Positions 53,875-64,000 of a stretch of 64,000 bases of DNA are shown here, in pieces. The notes under the pieces were generated by a model. The model was not told the DNA's origin and ran no database searches. It saw only the letters and a program-made list of their open reading frames with translations. The translations under genes were made by a program, and so were the position numbers. Positions within the stretch are counted from its first letter, which is position 1; the number at the start of each line of letters is the position of its first letter. The stretch comes from Micropterix aruncella (Eukaryota > Arthropoda > Insecta > Lepidoptera > Micropterigidae). Location: the NCBI GenBank assembly GCA_944548615.1, contig CALYMY010000068.1, positions 27,501-91,500 on the forward strand, in the 5' to 3' direction.

Positions 53875-54256
53875 CCGACGTTTCGGTGACGTTGCAGCCG
53901 CCGCTGTCCAGTCTACCCTGGACAACGGCGGCTGCAACGTCGCCGAAACGTCGGGTGCTACAAAGTTCACGCGGTAAATTCGTTTATAAAGCTATTTATA
54001 ATGTCAAACAACCGCGATAATCCTTGATTTCATAATAATTGCAAAGGCATGATACAAATGTGGTTAAAAAACGAATTTACCACGTAAAGTTTGGACACCA
54101 ACGTTTCGGCGACGTTGCAGCCGCCGCTGTCCAGTCTACCCTGGGCAACGTCGCCGAAACGTCGGGTGCTACACACTTCACGCGGTAAATTCGTTTATAA
54201 AGCTATAATGTGAAGCAACCGCGATAGTCTGATTTCATAATAATTGCAAAGGCATA
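53875..54256 (+). repeat. Penelope-type terminal repeats, two tandem units with hairpin
   Basis: Unit 1 holds a long palindrome (53875-53953): CCGACGTTTCGGTGACGTTG at the left, CGTCGCCGAAACGTCGGG at the right, loop TCTACC. Unit 2 (54107-54167) has a shortened palindrome. Each is followed by TTCACGCGGTAAATTCGTTT and an AAACAACCGCGAT word. The same tail follows the Penelope endonuclease at 16505-16645. Confidence 0.7.
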
Positions 54257-54633
54257 CAAAAGTGGTTAGAAGTTTTTCGAATGTATTGAAAACTTGACGC
54301 TTATTAGATGTCCAATAACTAATTATTATACTCCAGTCACATTTCATAGAAGAAACTAGAAAATCACACTCCGAATTTGCCTAAACAAATGAGATCGCAC
54401 CGCGGCGTATTGCATAGACAGGCGCGCTGCCTAATTTTATCGATATTCGCGAAATCGCGGGGTGCGCATACCTATTTGTTTACGTAATTAGTATAGAAGA
54501 ATTACCATATTTTGAGTGTGATTTCCTATAGTTTTTCTATGAAATGTGACTCTTTAGAGTATAATAATTAGTTATTAGACATATAATAAGCACATAATAA
54601 CACAATATATTTGAAAAACTTTATCCACTTTTG
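54257..54633. mobile_element. TA-flanked MITE, 377 bp, ~120-bp inverted arms
   Basis: TA at 54255-54256 and 54634-54635. Arms CAAAAGTGGTTAGAAGTTTT and, reversed, CAAAAGTGGATAAAGTTTTT continue to AATCACACTC. Words such as CCAATAACTAATTATTATACTC are mirrored (TAATAACTAATTATTATACTC). Inserted directly after the second Penelope unit. Confidence 0.8.
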
Positions 54634-54635
54634 TA

Positions 54636-55253
54636 TTATGACCTGTCAAAGTTAATGCCAAGTTTTCGTCACCGACTCGCAAAAGTTTGGATTTTTCTGT
54701 AATATCAGACAAAGCTGAAAGAACTGGTATGATTTTATAAGAAGTGTAGTGTAGTGGAAAAGTTATTATGAAAGAATTTCATATAAATAAAGTCCCTAAG
54801 TAGTCAGAAATACAAAATTAAAAAAAAAAATTTTTACGAGGAGACATCAAATTTTTCTTGGTTATTATGACTGAAAAACTAAATATTTTTGTATGCAAAG
54901 AAGTAAAACAAAATAATGGTTTTGGTAAAGCATTTAATAAAGAACATAACTGTAAATACAATTTCCGCATAGACTTTCATATTTTGTGATAAAAACATCG
55001 AAATGATAAATAGGCGAGTTTTTTCACTTCGCCAAATTTGTAATTTGTCGCCATTATTATCTTAATTGATTTACGAGATAAGGTTATAATGTTTTATATG
55101 TCAAATTTCAATGCGATCATTTTACAGTTCTTCTTTTTATGATCTGTATAGTGGTTTACAAGTTATGGTCGTTTTTATCAAGGCCGTCGATTTTGCGCGC
55201 AAAAAGGTCGCGCGCGAATGGGACGGCTGAATTTTATTCCGCGAGGAGAGGGG
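54636..55253. other. spacer before satellite
   Basis: AT-rich with a CG-rich palindromic patch (TTGCGCGCAAAAAGGTCGCG) at 55191-55220. No frame. Confidence 0.4.
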
Positions 55254-55744
55254 TTAAATAGTATTGAAAAGTAATTAAAGAAGAAGAAGAAGACGAGATA
55301 AAAAGCAGAAGCAATGAAATGAAAAGCGTTCTAAAACCCTATCTTTTGACACCTCGCTTGTGTGTATATGATAAAATAAAGAATATAAAATTTAATTTAT
55401 TAAACGAAGCCGCGGGAAAAATACTAAAACTCCCTTGGCTCGGATCGCTACTATTGAAAACAAAAATCTTAAAATCGATAAATAAACTTTTGCAAGTATG
55501 ACGAGGGCTGAAGTTACCATAGAAACAGAAATCGTTAAATCGATAAATATTCTATTGCGAGTCGGGCCACCGCCCGAGCTCGTTACTATGGAAACAAAAC
55601 CGTTAAATCGATAAATCAATATACCTATACAGATATTAAATCGTCTATAATTCCGTTAATATTAATCAGATTTGAAAATTAAAAGAAGCGTTAGATGCGC
55701 AAAGCAAAACTCTATTAGATAATAATAAACAGGGAGGACTATAA

Positions 55745-57000
55745 TTGATGCCTTTTAGCGAAATAGCCCTCAAACGTCGGGAGCCAATTTATTTCGAAAA
55801 ATGTGATTTTTTCATAACAATTTCTATGTTCAAAATGAAAGTTTATATAAAAAATTTCAAAATGTCAAAATTTCGAAAATGCCATTTCGTAGAGATTTCA
55901 AAGGCCTTCGTTCTGCCCGAACAACGTAACGCGTTTGATTTACTCTATCACGGTCTTTTTCGAAAAATGACATTTATTCATAACAATTTCTATGTCCAAA
56001 ATGAAAGTTTGTATAAAAAATTTCAAAATGTCAAAATTTCGAAAATGCCATTTCGTAGAGATTTCAAAGGCCTTCGTTCTGTCCGAACACCGTAACGCGT
56101 TTTATTTACTCTATCACGGTCTTTTTCGAAAAATGACATTTATTCATAACAATTTCTATGTTCAAAATGAAAGTTTATATAAAAAATTTCAAAATGTCAA
56201 AATTTCGAAAATGCCATTTCGTAGAGATTTCAAAGGCCTTCGTTCTGTCCAAACACCGTAACGCGTTTTATTTACTCTATCTCGTTCTTTTGTGAAAAAT
56301 GTGATTTTTTCATAACAATTTCTATGTTCAAAATGAAAGTTTATATAAAATATTTCAAAATGTCAAAATTTCGAAAATGCCATTTCGTAGAGTTTTCAAA
56401 GGCCTTCGTTCTGTCCGAACACCGTAACGCGTTTGATTTACTCTATCACGGTCTTTTTCGAAAAATGACATTTATTCATAACAATTTCTATGTTCAAAAT
56501 GAAAGTTTGTATAAAAAATTTCAAAATGTCAAAATTTCGAAAATGCCATTTCGTAGAGATTTCAAAGGCCTTCGTTCTGCCGGAACACCGTAACGCGTTT
56601 AATTTACTCTATCACGGTCTTTTTTGAAAAATGTCATTTATTCATAACAATTTCTATGTTCAAAATGAAAGTTTATATAAAAAATTTCAAAATGTCAAAA
56701 TTTCGAAAATGCCATTTCGAAGAGAATACCAAGGCCGTCGTTCTGTCCGAACGCCGTAACGCTATAGGTTTACTCTATCACGATCTTTTTCGAAAAATGT
56801 GATTTTTTCATTATAATTTCTATGTTTAAAATGAAATTCTATATAAAAATTTTCAAAATGTCAAAATTTCAAAAATGCCATTTTGTAGAGCTTAAGCGGG
56901 GTGTCGATCTCTCCAAAGTCCGCAACGCGGTAGGTTTACTCTATCTCGATTTATTTCGAAAAATGTGATTTTTTCATAACAATTTCTATGTTCAAAATGA
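55745..57000 (+). repeat. 166-bp tandem monomers, unit 1
   Basis: The word ATGTTCAAAATGAAA (or TCC variant) recurs at 55826, 55992, 56158, 56324, 56490, 56656, 56822 and 56988, exactly 166 bp apart. The last two monomers are more diverged. Open frames within are by-products of the repeat. The length equals DNA wrapped in a chromatosome. Confidence 0.95.
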
Positions 57001-58558
57001 AGCTTCCCTCGTCGGGAGCCAACCCTGGGTGCAGCAGCCATGTCATGGTGGAACTTAGTAATTGCCATCATAATGGAATGCCTATACCAAATTTCACGTC
57101 TCTACGGTTGACCGTTGAGGAGTTCCCTCGTCGGGAGCCAACCCTGGGTGCAGCAGCCATGTCATGGTGGAACTTAGTAATTGCCATCATAATGGAATGC
57201 CTATACCAAATTTCACGTCTCTACGGTTGACCGTTGAGGAGTTTCCTCGTCGGGAGCCAACCCTGGGTGCAGCAGCGATGTCATGGTGGAACTTAGAAAT
57301 TGCCATAATAATGGAATGCCTATACCAAATTTCACGTCTCTACGGTTGACCGTTGAGGAGTTCCCTCGTCGGGAGCCAACCCTGGGTGCAGCAGCCATGT
57401 CATGGTGGAACTTAGAAATTGCCATCATAATGGAATGCCTATACCAAATTTCACGTCTCTACGGTTGACCGTTGAGGAGTTCCCTCGTCGGGAGCCAACC
57501 CTGGATGCAGCAGCCATGTCATGGTGGAACTTAGTAATTGCCATCATAATGGAATGCCTATACCAAATTTCACGTCTCTACGGTTGACCGTTGAGGAGTT
57601 TCCTCGTCGGGAGCCAACCCTGGGTGCAGCAGCGATGTCATGGTGGAACTTAGAAATTGCCATCATAATGGAATGCCTATACCAAATTTCACGTCTCTAC
57701 GGTTGACCGTTGAGGAGTTCCCTCGTCGGGAGCCAACCCTGGGTGCAGCAGCCATGTCATGGTGGAACTTAGTAATTGCCATCATAATGGAATGCCTATA
57801 CCAAATTTCACGTCTCTACGGTTGACCGTTGAGGAGTTCCCTCGTCGGGAGCCAACCCTGGATGCAGCAGCCATGTCATGGTGGAACTTAGTAATTGCCA
57901 TCATAATGGAATGCCTATACCAAATTTCACGTCTCTACGGTTGACCGTTGAGGAGTTTCCTCGTCGGGAGCCAACCCTGGGTGCAGCAGCGATGTCATGG
58001 TGGAACTTAGAAATTGCCATCATAATGGAATGCCTATACCAAATTTCACGTCTCTACGGTTGACCGTTGAGGAGTTTCCTCGTCGGGAGCCAACCCTGGG
58101 TGCAGCAGCGATGTCATGGTGGAACTTAGAAATTGCCATCATAATGGAATGCCTATACCAAATTTCACGTCTCTACGGTTGACCGTTGAGGAGTTTCCTC
58201 GTCGGGAGCCAACCCTGGGTGCAGCAGCGATGTCATGGTGGAACTTAGAAATTGCCATCATAATGGAATGCCTATACCAAATTTCACGTCTCTACGGTTG
58301 ACCGTTGAGGAGTTCCCTCGTCGGGAGCCAACCCTGGGTGCAGCAGCCATGTCATGGTGGAACTTAGTAATTGCCATCATAATGGAATGGCTATAACAAA
58401 TTTCACGTCTCTAGGGTTGACCGTTGAGGAGTTCCCTCGTCGGGAGCCAACCCTGGGTGCAGCAGCCATGTCATGGTGGAACTTAGTAATTGCCATCATA
58501 ATGGAATGCCTATACCAAATTTCACGTCTCTACGGTTGACCGTTGAGGAGTTCCCTCG
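57001..58558 (+). repeat. 119-bp tandem monomers, unit 1 (13 copies)
   Basis: ATGTCATGGTGG recurs every 119 bp from 57040 to 58468. Two co-varying variants alternate: one with TTCCCTCG, CAGCCATG, TTAGTAATT; the other with TTTCCTCG, CAGCGATG, TTAGAAATT. The recurrent 61-codon frames are repeat by-products. Confidence 0.95.
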
Positions 58559-58572
58559 TCCTTGTCACGTAC

Positions 58573-58719
58573 CTCTTTCCGTAGGTTGTTTACTCCTTTT
58601 AATTCGTTTAACGCCTCGCGGGCAATATCTCTGGCTCGTTCCGGTATTTCTTCGAAATTCCGAAACGGCACTTCTATTTCTGTGGTCTCCATATTGTCTC
58701 TTCTCGTTGATCAAAGGCA
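58573..58719 (-). other. exon-like segment in satellite spacer, copy 1
   Basis: On the minus strand: acceptor TTTTCATTTTCAG (58721-58720), a 27-nt leader, ATG at 58692-58690, forty codons (METTEIEVPFRNFEEIPERA, RDIAREALNELKGVNNLRKE), then donor GAG|GTACGT at 58572. The composition is typical of an acidic/basic helical protein start, unlike the surrounding repeat. I do not recognise the protein. Confidence 0.5.
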
Positions 58720-58811
58720 CTGAAAATGAAAATGAAAAAGCACAGATTAAATAGTATTGAAAAGTAATTAAAGAAGAAGAAGAAGACGAGATAAAAAGCA
58801 GAAGCAATGAA

Positions 58812-58994
58812 ATGAAAAGCGTTCTAAAACCCTATCTTTTGACACCTCGCTTGTGTGTATATGATAAAATAAAGAATATAAAATTTAATTTATTAAACGA
58901 AGCCGCGGGAAAAATACTAAAACTCCCTTGGCTCGGATCGCTACTATTGAAAACAAAAATCGTAAAATCGATAAATAAACTTTTGCAAGTATGA
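58812..58994 (+). other. 60-codon frame conserved in satellite spacer
   Basis: MKSVLKPYLLTPRLCVYDKI to INKLLQV is present in all three units (55319, 58812, 62233) with a single replacement (Leu/Val at residue 51). Near-identity of the whole unit means conservation is not evidence of coding. Confidence 0.3.
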
Positions 58995-59237
58995 CGAGGG
59001 CTGAAGTTACCATAGAAACAGAAATCGTTAAATCGATAAATATTCTATTGCGAGTCGGGCCACCGCCCGAGCTCGTTACTATGGAAACAAAACCGTTAAA
59101 TCGATAAATCAATATACCTATACAGATATTAAATCGTCTATAATTCCGTTAATATTAATCAGATTTGAAAATTAAAAGAAGCGTTAGATGCGCAAAGCAA
59201 AACTCTATTAGATAATAATAAACAGGGAGGACTATAA

Positions 59238-60659
59238 TTGATGCCTTTTAGCGAAATAGCCCTCAAACGTCGGGAGCCAATTTATTTCGAAAAATGTGAT
59301 TTTTTCATAACAATTTCTATGTTCAAAATGAAAGTTTATATAAAAAATTTCAAAATGTCAAAATTTCGAAAATGCCATTTCGTAGAGATTTCAAAGGCCT
59401 TCGTTCTGCCCGAACAACGTAACGCGTTTGATTTACTCTATCACGGTCTTTTTCGAAAAATGACATTTATTCATAACAATTTCTATGTCCAAAATGAAAG
59501 TTTGTATAAAAAATTTCAAAATGTCAAAATTTCGAAAATGCCATTTCGTAGAGATTTCAAAGGCCTTCGTTCTGTCCAAACACCGTAACGCGTTTTATTT
59601 ACTCTATCTCGTTCTTTTGTGAAAAATGTGATTTTTTCATAACAATTTCTATGTTCAAAATGAAAGTTTATATAAAAAATTTCAAAATGTCAAAATTTCG
59701 AAAATGCCATTTCGTAGAGATTTCAAAGGCCTTCGTTCTGCCCGAACAACGTAACGCGTTTGATTTACTCTATCACGGTCTTTTTCGAAAAATGACATTT
59801 ATTCATAACAATTTCTATGTCCAAAATGAAAGTTTGTATAAAAAATTTCAAAATGTCAAAATTTCGAAAATGCCATTTCGTAGAGATTTCAAAGGCCTTC
59901 GTTCTGTCCGAACACCGTAACGCGTGTTATTTACTCTATCACGGTCTTTTTCGAAAAATGACATTTATTCATAACAATTTCTATGTTCAAAATGAAAGTT
60001 TATATAAAAAATTTCAAAATGTCAAAATTTCGAAAATGCCATTTCGTAGAGATTTCAAAGGCCTTCGTTCTGTCCAAACACCGTAACGCGTTTTATTTAC
60101 TCTATCTCGTTCTTTTGTGAAAAATATGATTTTTTCATAACAATTTCTATGTTCAAAATGAAAGTTTATATAAAATATTTCAAAATGTCAAAATTTCGAA
60201 AATGCCATTTCGTAGAGTTTTTAAAGGCCTTCGTTCTGTCCGAACACCGTAACGCGTTTGATTTACTCTATCACGGTCTTTTTCGAAAAATGACATTTAT
60301 TCATAACAATTTCTATGTTCAAAATGAAAGTTTGTATAAAAAATTTCAAAATGTCAAAATTTCGAAAATGCCATTTCGAAGAGAATACCAAGGCCGTCGT
60401 TCTGTCCGAATGCCGTAACGCTATAGGTTTACTCTATCACGATCTTTTTCGAAAAATGTGATTTTTTCATTATAATTTCTATGTTTAAAATGAAATTCTA
60501 TATAAAAATTTTCAAAATGTCAAAATTTCAAAAATGCCATTTTGTAGAGCTTAAGCGGGGTGTCGATCTCTCCAAAGTCCGCAACGCGGTAGGTTTACTC
60601 TATCTCGATTTATTTCGAAAAATGTGATTTTTTCATAACAATTTCTATGTTCAAAATGA
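59238..60659 (+). repeat. 166-bp tandem monomers, unit 2 (8 intervals)
   Basis: Same monomer spaced by 166 bp from 59319 to 60647, one more than unit 1. Confidence 0.95.
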
Positions 60660-61979
60660 AGCTTCCCTCATCGGGAGCCAACCCTGGGTGCAGCAGCCAT
60701 GTCATGGTGGAACTTAGTAATTGCCATCATAATGGAATGCCTATACCAAATTTCACGTCTCTACGGTTGACCGTTGAGGAGTTCCCTCGTCGGGAGCCAA
60801 CCCTGGGTGCAGCAGCCATGTCATGGTGGAACTTAGTAATTGCCATCATAATGGAATGCCTATACCAAATTTCACGTCTCTACGGTTGACCGTTGAGGAG
60901 TTTCCTCGTCGGGAGCCAACCCTGGGTGCAGCAGCGATGTCATGGTGGAACTTAGAAATTGCCATAATAATGGAATGCCTATACCAAATTTCACGTCTCT
61001 ACGGTTGACCGTTGAGGAGTTCCCTCGTCGGGAGCCAACCCTGGGTGCAGCAGCCATGTCATGGTGAAACTTAGAAATTGCCATCATAATGGAATGCCTA
61101 TACCAAATTTCACGTCTCTACGGTTGACCGTTGAGGAGTTCCCTCGTCGGGAGCCAACCCTGGGTGCAGCAGCCATGTCATGGTGGAACTTAGTAATTGC
61201 CATCATAATGGAATGCCTATACCAAATTTCACGTCTCTACGGTTGACCGTTGAGGAGTTCCCTCGTCGGGAGCCAACCCTGGATGCAGCAGCCATGTCAT
61301 GGTGGAACTTAGTAATTGCCATCATAATGGAATGCCTATACCAAATTTCACGTCTCTACGGTTGACCGTTGAGGAGTTTCCTCGTCGGGAGCCAACCCTG
61401 GGTGCAGCAGCGATGTCATGGTGGAACTTAGAAATTGCCATCATAATGGAATGCCTATACCAAATTTCACGTCTCTACGGTTGACCGTTGAGGAGTTTCC
61501 TCGTCGGGAGCCAACCCTGGGTGCAGCAGCGATGTCATGGTGGAACTTAGAAATTGCCATCATAATGGAATGCCTATACCAAATTTCACGTCTCTACGGT
61601 TGACCGTTGAGGAGTTTCCTCGTCGGGAGCCAACCCTGGGTGCAGCAGCGATGTCATGGTGGAACTTAGAAATTGCCATCATAATGGAATGCCTATACCA
61701 AATTTCACGTCTCTACGGTTGACCGTTGAGGAGTTCCCTCGTCGGGAGCCAACCCTGGGTGCAGCAGCCATGTCATGGTGGAACTTAGTAATTGCCATCA
61801 TAATGGAATGGCTATAACAAATTTCACGTCTCTAGGGTTGACCGTTGAGGAGTTCCCTCGTCGGGAGCCAACCCTGGGTGCAGCAGCCATGTCATGGTGG
61901 AACTTAGTAATTGCCGTCATAATGGAATGCCTATACCAAATTTCACGTCTCTACGGTTGACCGTTGAGGAGTTCCCTCG
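60660..61979 (+). repeat. 119-bp tandem monomers, unit 2 (11 copies)
   Basis: ATGTCATGG from 60699 to 61889 at 119-bp spacing. Two fewer than unit 1. Confidence 0.95.
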
Positions 61980-61993
61980 TCCTTGTCACGTAC

Positions 61994-62140
61994 CTCTTTC
62001 CGTAGGTTGTTTACTCCTTTTAATTCGTTTAACGCCTCGCGGGCAATATCTCTGGCTCGTTCCGGTATTTCTTCGAAATTCCGAAACGGCACTTCTATTT
62101 CTGTGGTCTCCATATTGTCTCTTCTCGTTGATCAAAGGCA
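61994..62140 (-). other. exon-like segment in satellite spacer, copy 2
   Basis: Identical to copy 1 in acceptor, ATG (62113-62111), forty codons and donor. Confidence 0.5.
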
Positions 62141-62658
62141 CTGAAAATGAAAATGAAAAAGCACAGATTAAATAGTATTGAAAAGTAATTAAAGAAGAAG
62201 AAGAAGACGAGATAAAAAGCAGAAGCAATGAAATGAAAAGCGTTCTAAAACCCTATCTTTTGACACCTCGCTTGTGTGTATATGATAAAATAAAGAATAT
62301 AAAATTTAATTTATTAAACGAAGCCGCGGGAAAAATACTAAAACTCCCTTGGCTCGGATCGCTACTATTGAAAACAAAAATCGTAAAATCGATAAATAAA
62401 CTTTTGCAAGTATGACGAGGGCTGAAGTTACCATAGAAACAGAAATCGTTAAATCGATAAATATTCTATTGCGAGTCGGGCCACCGCCCGAGCTCGTTAC
62501 TATGGAAACAAAACCGTTAAATCGATAAATCAATATACCTATACAGATATTAAATCGTCTATAATTCCGTTAATATTAATCAGATTTGAAAATTAAAAGA
62601 AGCGTTAGATGCGCAAAGCAAAACTCTATTAGATAATAATAAACAGGGAGGACTATAA

Positions 62659-63917
62659 TTGATGCCTTTTAGCGAAATAGCCCTCAAACGTCGGGAGCCA
62701 ATTTATTTCGAAAAATGTGATTTTTTCATAACAATTTCTATGTTCAAAATGAAAGTTTATATAAAAAATTTCAAAATGTCAAAATTTCGAAAATGCCATT
62801 TCGTAGAGATTTCAAAGGCCTTCGTTCTGCCCGAACAACGTAACGCGTTTGATTTACTCTATCACGGTCTTTTTCGAAAAATGACATTTATTCATAACAA
62901 TTTCTATGTCCAAAATGAAAGTTTGTATAAAAAATTTCAAAATGTCAAAATTTCGAAAATGCCATTTCGTAGAGATTTCAAAGGCCTTCGTTCTGTCCGA
63001 ACACCGTAACGCGTTTTATTTACTCTATCACGGTCTTTTTCGAAAAATGACATTTACATATTCATAACAATTTCTATGTTCAAAATGAAAGTTTATATAA
63101 AAAATTTCAAAATGTCAAAATTTCGAAAATGCCATTTCGTAGAGATTTCAAAGGCCTTCGTTCTGTCCAAACACCGTAACGCGTTTTATTTACTCTATCT
63201 CGTTCTTTTGTGAAAAATGTGATTTTTTCATAACAATTTCTATGTTCAAAATGAAAGTTTATATAAAATATTTCAAAATGTCAAAATTTCGAAAATGCCA
63301 TTTCGTAGAGTTTTCAAAGGCCTTCGTTCTGTCCGAACACCGTAACGCGTTTGATTTACTCTATCACGGTCTTTTTCGAAAAATGACATTTATTCATAAC
63401 AATTTCTATGTTCAAAATGAAAGTTTGTATAAAAAATTTCAAAATGTCAAAATTTCGAAAATGCCATTTCGTAGAGATTTCAAAGGCCTTCGTTCTGCCG
63501 GAACACCGTAACGCGTTTAATTTACTCTATCACGGTCTTTTTTGAAAAATGTCATTTATTCATAACAATTTCTATGTTCAAAATGAAAGTTTATATAAAA
63601 AATTTCAAAATGTCAAAATTTCGAAAATGCCATTTCGAAGAGAATACCAAGGCCGTCGTTCTGTCCGAACGCCGTAACGCTATAGGTTTACTCTATCACG
63701 ATCTTTTTCGAAAAATGTGATTTCTTCATTATAATTTCTATGTTTAAAATGAAATTCTATATAAAAATTTTCAAAATGTCAAAATTTCAAAAATGCCATT
63801 TTGTAGAGCTTAAGCGGGGTGTCGATCTCTCCAAAGTCCGCAACGCGGTAGGTTTACTCTATCTCGATTTATTTCGAAAAATGTGATTTTTTCATAACAA
63901 TTTCTATGTTCAAAATG
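62659..63917 (+). repeat. 166-bp tandem monomers, unit 3
   Basis: Monomer marks at 62740, 62906, 63076, 63242, 63408, 63574, 63740, 63906. One interval is 170 bp because of a CATA insertion near 63056. The 119-bp block starts at about 63918 and is cut by the window edge. Confidence 0.95.
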
Positions 63918-64000
63918 AAGCTTCCCTCGTCGGGAGCCAACCCTGGGTGCAGCAGCCATGTCATGGTGGAACTTAGTAATTGCCATCATAATGGAATGCC

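Larger units (their letters stand above)
48556..55253 (+). mobile_element. TTAA-bounded multi-exon unit, identity unknown (piggyBac-type ends?)
   Basis: Left: TTAA at 48552-48555 then CCCTTCAAATGAAAGGCGTC, close to the end of the MITE at 7471, with a second similar word GAAGGGCGTCC at 48605. Right: GAGGAGAGGGG then TTAA at 55254-55257, exactly where the satellite array begins. The two ends agree only in their first six bases, so a single element is a hypothesis. Inside are the unknown gene (49803-53515), fragments of family DR, a tandem LTR-leader repeat, a LINE fragment, Penelope terminal repeats and a MITE. Confidence 0.35.
55254..64000 (+). repeat. higher-order satellite array, units of 3493, 3421 and >1833 bp
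   Basis: Unit starts are marked by TTAAATAGTATTGAAAAG at 55254, 58747 and 62168. Each unit holds a 490-560-bp spacer, a block of 166-bp monomers, a block of 119-bp monomers and a 190-bp spacer. Differences between units are mostly copy number (7, 8 and 7 intervals of 166 bp; 13 and 11 of 119 bp) with few point changes, so amplification or homogenisation is recent. The third unit runs off the window. Confidence 0.95.

Noticed and set aside
53875..54170. Hammerhead ribozyme in the Penelope terminal repeat
   Set aside because: GAAAC and GTC are present, but I could not find a CTGATGA core in the required position on either strand.
55745..56593. 89-116-codon frames in the 166-bp monomers
   Set aside because: The same protein appears shifted across monomers and simply follows the repeat. 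166 is not a multiple of three.
57040..58539. Series of overlapping 61-codon frames
   Set aside because: They are by-products of a 119-bp repeat whose length is not divisible by three. No codon bias or start context separates them from the other frames.

Overview
This is eukaryotic nuclear DNA, almost certainly from an insect. It is AT-rich and crowded with non-LTR retrotransposons, a Penelope-like fragment, mariner and TTAA-ended (piggyBac-type) elements, MITEs, a tRNA-derived SINE, microsatellites and satellite DNA. There is no operon structure, and long open frames belong to transposons. Several repeats (the AATATTATAAAG/CTAGCTG-ended element, the TTGCACCA-ended MITE) are of types I associate with Lepidoptera and other insects, but the order cannot be fixed from this window.

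The host genes found are two minus-strand members of the CRAL-TRIO family (alpha-tocopherol-transfer-protein-like lipid carriers). Copy B can be assembled completely from six short exons (25042 down to 7336). All splice sites are GT-AG, all phases are compatible, and the predicted protein is 308 residues. Copy A, upstream of it on the minus strand, shows three exons (38750, 37533 and 34591 downward). Its two internal exons have the same sizes and phases as exons 4 and 5 of copy B, so the pair is a tandem duplication. Nearly everything in between is intronic and filled with mobile DNA.

Layout. 1-7335: degraded RT fragments, two Helitron-like repeats, an inverted mariner derivative nested in a LINE remnant, TTAA and TA MITEs, and a SINE. 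7336-25062: gene B, with LINEs at 8128-10340 and 18482-21580, a piggyBac-type derivative at 14534-15454, a Penelope 3' end at 16100-16640, and a 738-bp element with a 16-bp target duplication at 22559-23296. 25063-34436: MITEs, a 470-bp TA repeat, more copies of the 738-bp family, a LINE, a G-rich block and a foldback element. 34437-38750: gene A. 38993-40892: a LINE with RT and RNase H broken by one stop codon. 41900-48550: an LTR-type region with E2F-like repeats, core promoters, a tRNA-Lys primer site and an intact gag frame but no pol. 48556-55253: a TTAA-bounded, GC-rich, multi-exon unit of unknown function. 55254-64000: a higher-order satellite of about 3.4-3.5 kb per unit that mixes a 166-bp and a 119-bp tandem repeat with spacers, one of which looks like a captured exon.

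The items I rate most worth checking are the satellite with its exon-like spacer, the 738-bp mosaic repeat family, the gag-only element with E2F-type repeats, the unknown TTAA-bounded gene, and the MITE lying next to a splice acceptor of the CRAL-TRIO gene.
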